Assembly (NCBI GenBank): GCA_936914905.1
Contig: CAKZGI010000288.1
Span: 1 to 64,000 of the forward strand
Reading direction: 5' to 3'
Length of the DNA stretch: 64,000 nucleotides
Source of the DNA: an uncultured Trichormus sp.
GTDB taxonomy: Bacteria; Cyanobacteriota; Cyanobacteriia; Cyanobacteriales; Nostocaceae
Position numbers and translations under genes: made by a program. Shown piece by piece: positions 45,925-55,162 of this stretch; position 1 is the first letter of the stretch; every line of letters begins with the position of its first letter. Below the pieces are notes generated by a model, which did no database searches, was not told the DNA's origin, and saw only the letters and a list, made by a program, of their open reading frames with translations.

Positions 45925-47145
45925 TCAGCAGGTTTTAACTTCAGCATGACCATTGCGGATAGCCCATGCCAGTTCTAGCATTTGAGTCCAGCGTTTTTGT
46001 AGTTGTTTAGGGGTACATTGGACAGCTTTAGCGATCGCTTGATCATTCTCCATTAAAGTTTTTAGCTGAAAGATTTGCTGTTGCTGTTCTGTGAGTTGAT
46101 TCCAAAAAGCATCCCACTGCTGAGAAGATAAACCCAACTTATGTTCTAAACCAGCACCCAGCCATTGATGTACTAGTTGCCAGTGGTGTTGTTTAGCAAA
46201 CTTCTCAACGTGATACTTAAAGCGTTGTTGCAAATAATCGCGCTGACGGCTAGTTAATCCTAAAATTTGGTCAATTTCCGGTGCTGAGAGATCCTGAAGT
46301 TTAAGAGACAGGTAATCCATGCAATCAGCTTGACCTTGAGATTCCAGATATTTCATCAACTCTGTAATCACGCGATCGCGTTCCGACTCCTCAGATGGAT
46401 CAAAATTAGGTTTAGCAACCATCTGTGATCTAATTTGTTGCACCGCCAAATTACGTTGATAAGATTCTGCCTCTTCAGTCTTAGCCGAATCCACAGCCAT
46501 TTCAATATCTACAGTCGTTTCTTGGGGTTGACGACGAGCAAAACCTTGAGCGCGTAACACAATCAACTGTTGATTAGCACCACCAGGTAAATTAATCCGC
46601 CGTTTAGCATACTGCTCCGTAAAGGCCATATACTCAGCTAATTGTAGTTGAGTACGTGGTGTGTAATCTTCAGCTAATTCATTTTCTCTGCGAAAAGCTT
46701 TAATCGCTTCAATATAAAAAGCTTGCAGAAAATCTTCAATCAGATTGTAACGAGCTTCAAAACCTAATTCTGAGCCAGCAACAGTAACATGGCGATAAAC
46801 AATAGCACCTAAACTACTATGTAATTCTACACGCCCTTGTTTTGAGCCTAATTGATAGTAACGCAGGCACTTTTGTAAACGGTGTCTTGCTAAAGTAATC
46901 TGCCAAGACCTAACTTGCCCTGAAGTTTGGATGCGGGAACTTTTATCACATATCCGTTCTACTTCTTTAGCTATGCGTTTAGTTACAGCTTGCACACATC
47001 CAGTTGAAGCTTTTACTTGAGTCTGCATTTCCTGACAAAGCAGTTGTACTAAAGTCTCAGAGTTAATATCTGATAAGTCTTCGGTTGAAATATCACCATC
47101 AAAAGCAGGTGTGGAATTTGGCAGATTGACGAGGTTAGCTTTCAT
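45925..47145 (-). CDS. HetZ-family protein
   Basis: A 406-residue soluble protein with the pattern of HetZ, a regulator needed early in heterocyst differentiation. Conserved blocks include RSWQITLARHRLQKCLRYYQ, GSKQGRVELHSSLGAIVYR, YNLIEDFLQAFYIEAIKAFR and LGLTSRQRDYLQQRFKYHVE. The last, with its region near residues 290-320, may bind DNA. Classical hetZ sits next to patU5/patU3; those genes are absent here, so this may be a paralogue and I leave the symbol empty. The start ATG 47145 and the length are normal. Confidence 0.82.
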   Translation of the reverse strand: MKANLVNLPNSTPAFDGDISTEDLSDINSETLVQLLCQEMQTQVKASTGCVQAVTKRIAKEVERICDKSSRIQTSGQVRSWQITLARHRLQKCLRYYQLGSKQGRVELHSSLGAIVYRHVTVAGSELGFEARYNLIEDFLQAFYIEAIKAFRRENELAEDYTPRTQLQLAEYMAFTEQYAKRRINLPGGANQQLIVLRAQGFARRQPQETTVDIEMAVDSAKTEEAESYQRNLAVQQIRSQMVAKPNFDPSEESERDRVITELMKYLESQGQADCMDYLSLKLQDLSAPEIDQILGLTSRQRDYLQQRFKYHVEKFAKQHHWQLVHQWLGAGLEHKLGLSSQQWDAFWNQLTEQQQQIFQLKTLMENDQAIAKAVQCTPKQLQKRWTQMLELAWAIRNGHAEVKTC

Positions 47146-47516
47146 GACTTTTCCTGAAATTGGTATTGCACCTTAACTAAAACGCAGACACAGTATTTAA
47201 GCACAGTCATAACTGGATAATTTTGTTGGTATTGATTCATCAAAACTTACCTTTTATGATATTTACTTATAACACTGTAATAAATTTCACAAGTTAAGGG
47301 CTTATCAAGTGTGTCGCTTTTTTGATCAGCAACTAGATCAAAGGTGAGACATCGGCTTTGAGTAGGCGCTACAATTAGTCCAAACCCTAGCAATGCCAAG
47401 ATTTGCTGCCATCCCTTTTCCCGTGATCCCAGCATCTTTTTGTATGACAATTTCAAAATTGGAGTATGTTTATCACAATTTGCGAAACAGAGGGTTGCAT
47501 CTGTAAGGCTTAATTA
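47146..47516. other. Intergenic region, possible degraded fragment
   Basis: A minus-strand frame at 47247-47456 (TTG start) reads GWQQILALLGFGLIVAPTQS then RCLTFDLVADQKS, which looks like the signal-peptide start of an exported protein but ends soon after. It has no ribosome site and may be a relic. Otherwise the region probably holds the promoter of the HetZ-family gene. Confidence 0.4.
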
Positions 47517-48176
47517 TTATACCCAGGCTGCTGCTGCTTCCCAACCTAACCCCCTCCGTGTAATGACTGGTTCTTCATCCGTCAGGTCTAAAATGGTAGA
47601 AACATGATACGTAGGTTCTTCACCTGTATCTATAATAATGTCCACCAAGTTATCCAAACGGTCAAATAGCTCTACCCGCGACATAATATTTTCTGAATCT
47701 AATTCAGCTATTTCATCGTCTATGTCCTTGGGTGGTAAATGTGCCGAAGTGGAAATAATCGGATTTCCTAAGGCTTCCAGCAATGCCAAACATACAGTAT
47801 GGTCTGGCACTCTAATTCCTGTGGTTTTTCGCTTGGGATTTTGTACCAGTCGCGGCACTAACTTGGTTGCAGGTAGCAAAAAAGTGTAGGAACCTGGTAT
47901 CAAACGCTTTATAATCCGATAGGCTGTATCACTTACGAAGGCATAAGTTGCCACATTAGAAAGCGAAGGACATAAAAATGTCAATGGTTTATCATTCGCT
48001 AACTGCTTAATTTGCCGCACTCTTTCCACTGCCGACTTGGCATTCAAATCACAACCAATTGCATAGACTGTATCAGTAGGGTAGAGCATGATAGCGCCAC
48101 TAGAAAGCGCCAACTTTATATCCTCTATACGACGGTTTTGAGGATTATCAGGATGAATTGCAAAAGTTTTGGCCAT
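47517..48176 (-). CDS. L-threonylcarbamoyladenylate synthase (Sua5/YrdC family)
   Basis: Makes threonylcarbamoyl-AMP from threonine, bicarbonate and ATP for t6A37 modification of tRNAs that read ANN codons. The 219-residue product contains IMLYPTDTVYAIGCDLNAKS, QIKQLANDKPLTFLCPSLS, the KRKTTGIRVPDH segment and NPIISTSAHLPP, all typical of the family. It lacks the extra Sua5 C-terminal domain, so it is YrdC-like in length. ATG 48176 gives MAKTFAIHPDN; upstream codons to 48263 belong to low-complexity intergenic repeats (GTCAGTTATCAGTTGTCAGT-like). Confidence 0.9.
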   Translation of the reverse strand: MAKTFAIHPDNPQNRRIEDIKLALSSGAIMLYPTDTVYAIGCDLNAKSAVERVRQIKQLANDKPLTFLCPSLSNVATYAFVSDTAYRIIKRLIPGSYTFLLPATKLVPRLVQNPKRKTTGIRVPDHTVCLALLEALGNPIISTSAHLPPKDIDDEIAELDSENIMSRVELFDRLDNLVDIIIDTGEEPTYHVSTILDLTDEEPVITRRGLGWEAAAAWV

Positions 48177-48267
48177 AACCTGATTGGGGACTGGGGAAAT
48201 TAACCTTTTACTTTTTACCTTTTGCCTTTTCCCACTGACAACTGACAACTGATAACTGACCAATTTT

Positions 48268-49530
48268 ATGAAAAAAATTGCTTATCTTCAATGTCCAACA
48301 GGAATTTCCGGTGATATGTGCCTGGGTTCGTTGGTAAGTCTGGGTGTTCCAGTAGAGTATTTAGTAGAAAAACTTAATGCTTTGGGAATTGAGCAGGAAT
48401 ACCAATTACGAGCAGAACTTGTTCATCGGCAGACTCAGCAAGCTACTAAAATCCATGTCGATTTAGTACACCACCAGCATTATCACCATCACCATCATGG
48501 CCGCCATCTACCAGAAATAGAGAAGATGATTCTCAAAGCTAAATTGCCATCACAGGCACAAGCTTGGAGTTTAGCTGTATTCCGCCAGTTAGCAGTGGCA
48601 GAGGGAGCGGTACATGGCATTGAACCAGAAAAAGTTCACTTTCATGAGGTGGGCGCTGTAGACACGATTGTAGATATTGTTGGTACTTGCTTGGGGTTGG
48701 ATTGGTTAGGTATCGACAGCAATCAGGAAGGATTACCTTTGATATACTGCTCACCGTTTCCGACTGGTGGGGGAACTGTTCGCGCTGCACATGGTCAAAT
48801 GGCAGTACCAGTACCAGTAGTATTGAAGTTGTGGGAAATGCGGAGTTGTCCAGTTTATAGTAATGGTATTGAGAAAGAACTAGTAACACCAACAGGGGCA
48901 GCGATCGCAACTACCTTAGCTAGAAGTTTTAGTTCACCACCTCCAATTATCCTCAAACAAGTGGGACTAGGAGCAGGTTCTCTCGATTTACTCATCCCCA
49001 ATATACTACGACTCTGGATCGGTGAAAGTGTAAATGAAAAGACAAATATTCCTGATTTTGCTAATACTAGTCCTAACTTAGAAATCATCTCTGTCCTAGA
49101 AACTCAAATTGATGACTTAAATCCCCAAGCTATTGGCTATGTCTTTGATGCTTTATTTGCCGCTGGGGCAGTGGATGTCTTTACTCAAAGTATAGGAATG
49201 AAAAAATCCCGTCCAGGGCTTTTGTTGACTGTAATTTGTTATCCAGAACATTTAGCCAGTTGTGAGGAGATTTTATTCCGCGAAACCACTACTTTAGGAA
49301 TTCGTCGGACTACTGAACAACGGACTATTTTACAACGGGAAATACAACAAGTAAAAACGCCTTATGGTAATGTGCGTGTGAAAGTGGCCTGGAAAGGACA
49401 AGCAACAGAAAAAAGTATTACTAACGTGCAGCCAGAATATGAAGATTGTGCAGACTTAGCACGAAAACATAATATTCCCTGGCGTGAAATTCAACGTTTG
49501 GCGTTACATAATTGGTATTGTCAAACTTAA
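48268..49530 (+). CDS. larC: Nickel-pincer cofactor biosynthesis protein LarC
   Basis: LarC inserts nickel into the dithiocarboxylated pyridinium mononucleotide during synthesis of the nickel-pincer cofactor of lactate racemase-type enzymes. The 420-residue product opens with AYLQCPTGISGDMCLGSLVS and contains VHFHEVGAVDTIVDIVGTC, YCSPFPTGGGTVRAAHGQM and ETQIDDLNPQAIGYVFDALF. A histidine-rich run (HHQHYHHHHHGRH) near residue 70 may bind nickel. Both LarC halves are in one reading frame. No larA, larB or larE lies in the window, so the client enzyme is unknown. Confidence 0.93.
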   Translation: MKKIAYLQCPTGISGDMCLGSLVSLGVPVEYLVEKLNALGIEQEYQLRAELVHRQTQQATKIHVDLVHHQHYHHHHHGRHLPEIEKMILKAKLPSQAQAWSLAVFRQLAVAEGAVHGIEPEKVHFHEVGAVDTIVDIVGTCLGLDWLGIDSNQEGLPLIYCSPFPTGGGTVRAAHGQMAVPVPVVLKLWEMRSCPVYSNGIEKELVTPTGAAIATTLARSFSSPPPIILKQVGLGAGSLDLLIPNILRLWIGESVNEKTNIPDFANTSPNLEIISVLETQIDDLNPQAIGYVFDALFAAGAVDVFTQSIGMKKSRPGLLLTVICYPEHLASCEEILFRETTTLGIRRTTEQRTILQREIQQVKTPYGNVRVKVAWKGQATEKSITNVQPEYEDCADLARKHNIPWREIQRLALHNWYCQT

Positions 49531-49631
49531 CTCTCAAGAAACACAGATTTAGGGGATAAAAACTAGTCTTATTGAAGACATTGAGTAGAAAAATAGTGGG
49601 CAATGTCCACCTGAACAACATGAAGTTAATT

Positions 49632-50234
49632 TCAATCAGATCCTTTTAAAGTTCTATTGACTGCTTCTCCTACATCTTCAGTTCTGCGTTGAATATTTTT
49701 ACCAACATCTTCAGTTGCACGCTGTAAATTTTTGGTTAAACCTTTGGCAGCATTTTCAACATTTTCTTGAAGATTTTCTACTCCTCTTTTAGTCCCTTTA
49801 GTTACTCCTTCTCTCACTTCTTTGGCTGAACTTCCCACATCTTCACCTAAATTTTTTACTCTCTCACTAAAAGGTGTTCCTTCCCGATAATTACGGACAT
49901 ATTGATCGGTAGTATCAATTCCTTTACGTTCAATGTTTCTCTGAGCATTTTCTATTAATGCATCTGCTCTATCTCTAGCTGATTTCTGTGCTTCTCCTGA
50001 TCTAGGATCTACATCACTAAAATTGTTCATTCCCCCTTGATATTGAGAAATAGGATAATCTTTTGTGGGGTCATATCTTTGCACATTTGGCGGTTGTCCC
50101 GCAGGTTGAGGTGGTTGTCCGGCTATAGTAGGATGATTACAGGCTTGGACTAAAAATAGAAAAGTTGCTGCCAGAAATACCTTTATGATTTTCAGTGGGT
50201 GTAGATTATGTACCCAAGTAATTAATTTCTTCAT
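49632..50234 (-). CDS. Lipoprotein with amphipathic repeats
   Basis: A 200-residue exported protein. The signal sequence IIKVFLAATFLFLVQAC has a lipobox with Cys near residue 32, followed by a proline/glutamine-rich linker (AGQPPQPAGQPPNVQRYD). The second half has repeats of about 11-14 residues (VENLQENVENAAKGLTKNLQ, RATEDVGKNIQRR) that would form long amphipathic helices, as in LEA-like or low-temperature-induced cyanobacterial lipoproteins. A relic lipoprotein gene lies just upstream on the same strand. I infer an envelope or stress role only from this architecture. Confidence 0.75.
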   Translation of the reverse strand: MKKLITWVHNLHPLKIIKVFLAATFLFLVQACNHPTIAGQPPQPAGQPPNVQRYDPTKDYPISQYQGGMNNFSDVDPRSGEAQKSARDRADALIENAQRNIERKGIDTTDQYVRNYREGTPFSERVKNLGEDVGSSAKEVREGVTKGTKRGVENLQENVENAAKGLTKNLQRATEDVGKNIQRRTEDVGEAVNRTLKGSD

Positions 50235-50278
50235 CTTCTTCTCCTTGTATTTTATTATCTGATTTAAAAATTGAAGTT

Positions 50279-50842
50279 CTATTTGCCTACGACTGGATTT
50301 TCCTGTAATTTAGGTTTAGCACTGGCTTCATCTGCTTTCTCTTTTAAAAATCCTGAAGCTTTTTCAACTGACTCTGTGACAGTTTCCATTCGCTCTTGAA
50401 TGCGAGTTTTTATATCTGTTTCATGCTGAATTAATCCACCTGGCTCAGAATGTTTGAATTCTTCTTATGTGATAATTGGTATTTATGCTTCTTTCCTAAC
50501 CCTACCTGAAGGTTTTTCTGCACCAGGGTAAAGAATTTCTGCTTCTTTATTTACTGCTAGTAATAATTGTGATGTTAAAGCTAAACTAGCTTGATCATCC
50601 TCTGAATTCCCCTGTTCAGCAGTTACTTTTGGGTCAGTGGACATTCGCAAATTTGTATATTTGTCACCCCTTATCTAATAAGGATTATTTGCTCCACCAG
50701 CTTGCACAGGAGTACTTTTGGGTACACCTTGAGCATTTACTCCACTACAAGCGCTGTTAACTATCAACAATATTCCAGCTACAAGGATAGTTATAATTTG
50801 CCGTATTTGCAATTTTCTACAGAAATCTATCAAGTATTTCAC
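50279..50842 (-). pseudogene. Second lipoprotein gene, degraded
   Basis: Minus-strand reading from GTG 50842 (preceded by an excellent AAGGAGG site) gives YLIDFCRKLQIRQIITILVA, the lipobox LLIVNSACSG, then NNPY before a TAG. Later pieces in the same frame, MSTDPKVTAEQG, AEILYPGAEKPSGRVRKEA and FKHSEPGGLIQHETDIKTR, then ERMETVTESVEKASGFLKEK, run to a stop at 50279. Three stops interrupt it. The intact ribosome site over a dead frame suggests recent decay. It lies directly upstream of the intact lipoprotein gene. Confidence 0.7.
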
Positions 50843-51094
50843 TTTTTCCTCCTTATCCAGGATTAAACTTCAATTAGCTGTCAGATTATTAATTTACACA
50901 GCCAATATTTACATATATTTGGTAGAGGCTTAAGTTATTAACATCAACAACATTTACCAACTTAAAAAAATAAAACCCTATCAACCTCTAGCGTAGGTCA
51001 CATTCTACTTTTGAAAAAATTACAATTTTATCTAACTATAGAGAGATATTATTTAATATAATAATTTCGGCAATTTAACGGTTAAATTCTACTC

Positions 51095-52012
51095 ATGAAA
51101 AAAGTTTTACGCTGGTTCATTTTGGGGGTAACACTGTTTTTTTTAGGAAAAGCCTTAAAGGATAATTGGTTAGAAGTGAGTTCTATCCGTATTGATGCAG
51201 CAGGATGGCCAAGTTTGGCAGTTGCAACAGGTGTAACTTTACTTGCACATACGTGGGCTGGTTGGATATGGACTTGGGTGTTGCAAGAGTTAAATCAATC
51301 TGTATCATCGCCTCAGTTTATCCAAGTTTACCTAAAGACGAATATAGCTAAGTATTTACCTGGTAATGTTTGGCATTACTATGGACGAGTTTTAGCGGCT
51401 AAAAATGCTAATGTTTCTGCGGGTGCAGCGACTCTAAGTGTTTTACTAGAACCCTTACTTATGGCTACTGCAGCTTTGATTATTGTTGTTTTATTTGGTA
51501 GTCAATTAGCAGTAGATAATACTAATTTTGTGATCCAAATTCTGCAAATTGTAATTTTATTTGTGGTGCTTGGTACTGTTCATCCTTGGTTTTTGAACCT
51601 ATTGATTCGCTTTTTATATAGGTTTAAGAATAAAAAATCTGACCCTGAAAATCAGTCTATTAGTAGTTTAAGTGTTGAACGCTATCCTCTACGTCCTTTG
51701 TTGGGAGAATTAGTTTTTTTAGGATTGCGTGGAAGTGGATTTATATTAACTATGTATGCTCTAGGTCCGTTAAAATTGAGCCAAATTCCTTTATTACTGG
51801 GTGCTTTTAGTTTTGCTTGGGTGCTAGGATTAGTTGTTCCTGGCGCACCTGGTGGTTTGGGAGTGTTTGAAGCAACGGCTATAGGAATTTTACAGCATCA
51901 TTTCCCTGCTGCTTTGGTAATAAGTGCCATCGCACTCTATCGTCTCATTAGTATTTTCGCAGAAATTGCTGGGGCTGTTTTCGCTTCCCTCGATGAACGC
52001 CTTGCTAGTTAA
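51095..52012 (+). CDS. Flippase-like membrane protein (UPF0104/LPG synthase TM domain)
   Basis: A 305-residue protein with about eight transmembrane helices belonging to the YbhN/AglD (LPG_synthase_TM) group. Diagnostic pieces are KTNIAKYLPGNVWHYYGRVL near residue 90 and VPGAPGGLGVFEATAIGIL near residue 250. Such proteins are candidates for lipid transfer; the group includes the membrane domain of lysyl-phosphatidylglycerol synthases, but there is no synthetase domain here. The gene is followed by a tandem duplication that overlaps its stop codon. Confidence 0.82.
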   Translation: MKKVLRWFILGVTLFFLGKALKDNWLEVSSIRIDAAGWPSLAVATGVTLLAHTWAGWIWTWVLQELNQSVSSPQFIQVYLKTNIAKYLPGNVWHYYGRVLAAKNANVSAGAATLSVLLEPLLMATAALIIVVLFGSQLAVDNTNFVIQILQIVILFVVLGTVHPWFLNLLIRFLYRFKNKKSDPENQSISSLSVERYPLRPLLGELVFLGLRGSGFILTMYALGPLKLSQIPLLLGAFSFAWVLGLVVPGAPGGLGVFEATAIGILQHHFPAALVISAIALYRLISIFAEIAGAVFASLDERLAS

Positions 52013-52040
52013 TAAGAAAAAATGTTAATAAGAAAAAATG
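52009..52040. repeat. 16-bp perfect tandem duplication at the stop codon
   Basis: TTAATAAGAAAAAATG is repeated exactly at 52009-52024 and 52025-52040; the first copy contains the TAA stop of the preceding gene. Confidence 0.9.
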
Positions 52041-52093
52041 GGTAAACAGTTTTTACTACCATTTACCAATCCTCTCATTTTGAACTTTTTTAA

Positions 52094-52469
52094 TGGGGGT
52101 GGGGGGACTTGAACCCCCACGACTTTTTACAGTCAACGGATTTTCATTCTCTCGCAGCTTTCACTACTGCCTTGTTGCTTAAGCAACTTCAGGCTTTGAG
52201 AATTGGACTCTCCCTTTACCCTCGGCTTTACGTTAGGGTAGCTCCCGTCGAGTCTCTGCACCTTCCCAGAATTTTGAATTTGGGATTTTAAATTTTGGGT
52301 TTAACTCCAAAATCAAATCTCAAGTCTAAATTTTCTGGGCTTGGCTCAGGATTGCCATATCTATAAACAGATTTAGGTTTCCCTGAATTTGAGAGCTTCC
52401 ACTTAAAAGATTTCTCTATCAAGGCTCAGTTTTCTAAGTCCGTAGCGTCTACCATTCCGCCACACCCCC
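52094..52469 (-). tRNA. trnL: tRNA-Leu(UAA) interrupted by a group I intron
   Basis: The minus strand begins GGGGGTGTGGCGGAATGG, a standard leucine tRNA 5' half (52436-52469). After the intron the 3' half (52094-52144) carries AAAATCCGTTGAC, a variable arm, the T arm GGGGG-TTCAAGT-CCCCC and CACCCCCA. Joined, the anticodon loop is CTTAAAA with anticodon UAA, interrupted after U34. The acceptor stem GGGGGTG/CACCCCC is perfect, and a final CCA is not encoded after the discriminator A. This split is the classic cyanobacterial and plastid trnL arrangement. Confidence 0.97.
52145..52435 (-). other. Group I self-splicing intron in trnL(UAA)
   Basis: The 291-nt insertion lies between U34 and A35 of the anticodon. 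It follows the exon's terminal U, ends in G, and contains the usual conserved elements of small subgroup IC3 introns: CAATCCTGAGCCAAG (Q/P region), GGTGCAGAGACTCGACGGGA (R region) and AACGTAAAGCCGAGGGTAAA split across the S side. An AT-rich insert near 52265-52320 may be a variable peripheral stem. It has no ORF, as is normal for this intron, and presumably self-splices. Confidence 0.9.
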
Positions 52470-52781
52470 AAAGGGTTTCCGGTGTCTCGAGTTCCAAAAC
52501 CTCCTTATCTATTTTACCATTAGTTGTATCTTTTGTGCAAGTAGTTTGAGAAATTTTGTTCTTAAACAGGATTTTTCTTCTTATCTAGCACCTAATCGCT
52601 TTTTGTTCCAAAATTCGATTATATCATAATCCTAGCTGTAATTTGCGATTATGACAAGTAGTTGAAAAATTTATTTGCTTTTCCAGCAAAACCTATCAGT
52701 GATACTTCGCTGAGTCTGACAGTTCATCATATTATGGGGAGTAGATGCACCAAATAGTCTTCTCAAATCCGACAAAGAATT
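52470..52781. other. Intergenic region upstream of ndhL
   Basis: 312 bp between trnL and ndhL, transcribed divergently. It should hold both promoters. No ORF or structure was recognised. Confidence 0.4.
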
Positions 52782-52991
52782 ATGGTTGTAGCACTACTTT
52801 ATCTGATTTTGGCCGGAGCTTATCTTCTGGTAGTACCAATGGCTGTGATGCTTTACCTAAAGCTGCGGTGGTATACGGCTAGTTCTATAGAGCGTGGGTT
52901 TATGTACTTTTTAGTGTTCTTCTTCTTTCCGGGTCTGTTGCTGCTCTCACCAATTGCAAATTTTCGACCCCGGCGCAGACAGATTGTTTAA
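52782..52991 (+). CDS. ndhL: NAD(P)H-quinone oxidoreductase subunit L
   Basis: Small membrane subunit of the cyanobacterial NDH-1 complex in the thylakoid membrane, important for respiration, cyclic electron flow and CO2 uptake. The 69-residue product has two hydrophobic helices, [20 protein letters not shown] and [17 protein letters not shown], separated by [14 protein letters not shown], and a basic tail FRPRRRQ, all typical of NdhL. It is followed 26 bp later by the DUF3007 gene, as in many cyanobacteria. Confidence 0.93.
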   Translation: MVVALLYLILAGAYLLVVPMAVMLYLKLRWYTASSIERGFMYFLVFFFFPGLLLLSPIANFRPRRRQIV

Positions 52992-53017
52992 TTTAGATTT
53001 GGTAGGTCATTACTCTC

Positions 53018-53320
53018 ATGCGACGCATTGACGCAATCGGAATTACTTTTGGCATTTTTATGGCTGGTGGCTTGGCCTATGCAATATTGCAGCTGGTCGG
53101 TTTAGATGGTCAAAGTGCTGGTATTTGGAGCCAAGCTTTACTGGTTGTGGGTTTGATTGGTTGGTTAGCTACCTATCTTTTCCGTGCAGGGAGTAAAAAA
53201 ACGACCTACCATCAACAACGGGAAGAGTATGAAAAGGCGTTCCTACAAAAGCAATTGGATGAACTGACTCCTGAAGAATTAGCGAAAATCCAAGCTGAAA
53301 TAGAATTAGGTGACAAGTAA
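53018..53320 (+). CDS. DUF3007-family membrane protein
   Basis: A 100-residue protein with two membrane helices (AIGITFGIFMAGGLAYAI and SQALLVVGLIGWLATYLF) and a charged C-terminal tail containing YHQQREEYEKAFLQKQLDEL. It matches the cyanobacterial DUF3007 family. The function is unknown, but its conserved position after ndhL and before trpA suggests co-expression with one of them. Confidence 0.88.
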   Translation: MRRIDAIGITFGIFMAGGLAYAILQLVGLDGQSAGIWSQALLVVGLIGWLATYLFRAGSKKTTYHQQREEYEKAFLQKQLDELTPEELAKIQAEIELGDK

Positions 53321-53396
53321 ATGGACGCTGGGGACTGGGGCTGGGATTGGGAATATAACCAACTACCACTGACTACTGACTAACGACTAATGACTA

Positions 53397-54203
53397 ATGA
53401 CTACTACAATTTCTCGTTGTTTTGAAACTCTCAGACGGAATCACGAGTGCGCTCTGATTCCGTTTATTACTGCTGGTGATCCTGATTTAGAAACTACTGC
53501 TAAGGCTTTGCAAGTTCTAGATCGTTCTGGTGCAGATATTATTGAGTTGGGTGTTCCCTATTCTGATCCTTTAGCAGATGGTCCTGTGATTCAAGCGGCT
53601 GCTACCCGTGCATTGGAGAGGGGTACTACTTTGGATCAGGTGTTGGCAATGCTACATGCAACTACTCCTGGTTTACAAGCGCCAATTATTTTATTTACTT
53701 ACTACAACCCGATATTGCATCGAGGAATTCAGAAGTTTCTGGAACAAATTAAGGCTGCTGGTGTAGCGGGTTTGGTTGTTCCTGATTTACCTCTGGAAGA
53801 GGCGGCAGGGTTGTTAGAACTAGCTTCTGAGGTTGGGATTGATTTAACTCTGTTAGTCGCTCCTACAAGTTCTACCCAGAGGATAAAAGCGATCGCTCGT
53901 GCTTCCCAAGGATTTATCTATTTGGTGAGTGTAATTGGTGTGACGGGAATGCGAAACCAAATGGAAAGCCGAGTTTCTGATTTACTCACACAAATTCGCT
54001 CTGTCACAGATAAACCTATTGGTGTGGGCTTTGGTATTTGCGACACGGAACAAGCACGTCAAGTCCGGGAATGGGGCGCAGATGCAGCGATTGTCGGGAG
54101 TGCTATTGTCAAGCGGTTGGCAGAAGGAACACCGGAAGCAGGACTTGATGCGATCGCAGAATTTTGCCACAATCTGAAGTCAGGTATCAAAACTACCTCT
54201 TGA
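53397..54203 (+). CDS. trpA: Tryptophan synthase alpha chain
   Basis: Cleaves indole-3-glycerol phosphate to indole and glyceraldehyde-3-phosphate, passing indole to the beta subunit through an internal tunnel. The 268-residue product has [20 protein letters not shown], the catalytic Glu and Asp in [37 protein letters not shown], and the phosphate loops around GVTGMRNQM and [14 protein letters not shown]. Length and motifs are normal. trpB is not in the window, a separation that is common in cyanobacteria. Confidence 0.97.
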   Translation: MTTTISRCFETLRRNHECALIPFITAGDPDLETTAKALQVLDRSGADIIELGVPYSDPLADGPVIQAAATRALERGTTLDQVLAMLHATTPGLQAPIILFTYYNPILHRGIQKFLEQIKAAGVAGLVVPDLPLEEAAGLLELASEVGIDLTLLVAPTSSTQRIKAIARASQGFIYLVSVIGVTGMRNQMESRVSDLLTQIRSVTDKPIGVGFGICDTEQARQVREWGADAAIVGSAIVKRLAEGTPEAGLDAIAEFCHNLKSGIKTTS

Positions 54204-54445
54204 TGATTTGGGAAAAGTAGATTAAAAAAGGTAACAGCGTAGTTTTTTTATCATCTATATAGTGGACAATTTGGCTGATATAGTTTTGAATGTTAACAGC
54301 ACATACCAGGCTGAAAAAAAACTACCTGATAAATTTGCTTATAATTTGAGTTTTATGTGAATTGAAACAGGCAAGACATTATGAGTGTGAGAGCGAGTCA
54401 GTTAAAATCAAGTTATGCTACCGTCGGAGTTGAGGGGTAAAAACG

Positions 54446-55099
54446 ATGAGTGAAAGTATGGCATTTATCGGCGGAGTTGCTGTAGCTGGTCTGGCGGCTC
54501 TCCTACTGCTGAAAGGAACAAACACCCCAATACAATCTAACTTCGCTGCTGCTCCACAAATGCCAGCCACATTTGTAGCACCCCAGGTTATGCAGCAGCC
54601 CATACAGTATCCACCTTACGGACAAACAGTATATACAAATCAACAACCCGTAGCGCCCAATTCCAGCCAGAGTCCGGAAGTGGAAAAGTTGAATACGCAG
54701 TTAGAAAAGCTGAAAGCTGACAACGAACAAATACGGATACAAAATATCCAATTACAGGGTCAATTACAAAATTTCACCCAACAGCAGTGGCAGTTAGCCC
54801 AACAGCAAAATCAACCAAGAGTAGCTGCACTACCTCCTGAACAAAATCGCTGGTGGTCTTCACCCATCATTTGGGCTGTGGGAGGAGCTACACTCACTAT
54901 TGGTGGTGGTGTTGTTGTGGCTGGAGTCTTATCTTTATTTTCTCCCAAGCAACGTCCTACTCGCACTGTGCAGGTGATTCACCCCTACAATGGACCGACA
55001 CCACCTTTGACTAATGTACGACGGGCTGAATTTTTACCATCCTCACGTCCAGAAGCTAGACGAGTAGTGGAGAATGCGGAATACGACGAACTACACTAA
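54446..55099 (+). CDS. Membrane protein with central coiled coil, unknown function
   Basis: A 217-residue protein: an N-terminal hydrophobic helix (MAFIGGVAVAGLAALLLLKG), a proline/glutamine-rich region, a coiled coil at about residues 75-110 (VEKLNTQLEKLKADNEQIRI), glutamine-rich sequence, and a second membrane helix (IIWAVGGATLTIGGGVVVAG) before a basic tail. Both helices carry many small residues. Nothing catalytic is visible. The hairpin-like topology could place the coiled coil on one side of the membrane. It follows trpA after 242 bp. Confidence 0.7.
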   Translation: MSESMAFIGGVAVAGLAALLLLKGTNTPIQSNFAAAPQMPATFVAPQVMQQPIQYPPYGQTVYTNQQPVAPNSSQSPEVEKLNTQLEKLKADNEQIRIQNIQLQGQLQNFTQQQWQLAQQQNQPRVAALPPEQNRWWSSPIIWAVGGATLTIGGGVVVAGVLSLFSPKQRPTRTVQVIHPYNGPTPPLTNVRRAEFLPSSRPEARRVVENAEYDELH

Positions 55100-55105
55100 C
55101 AGGTT

Positions 55106-55133
55106 GGTAATTGCTAATGGGTAATTGCTAATG
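55106..55133. repeat. 14-bp tandem duplication
   Basis: GGTAATTGCTAATG is repeated at 55106-55119 and 55120-55133 in the short space between two convergent genes. Confidence 0.85.
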
Positions 55134-55162
55134 GGTAAAATATCATTTCCATTACCATGCAG

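Noticed and set aside
47247-47456. Reverse 69-codon frame with a signal-peptide-like start
   Set aside because: TTG start, no ribosome site and abrupt end; it is more likely decayed or chance sequence than a gene.
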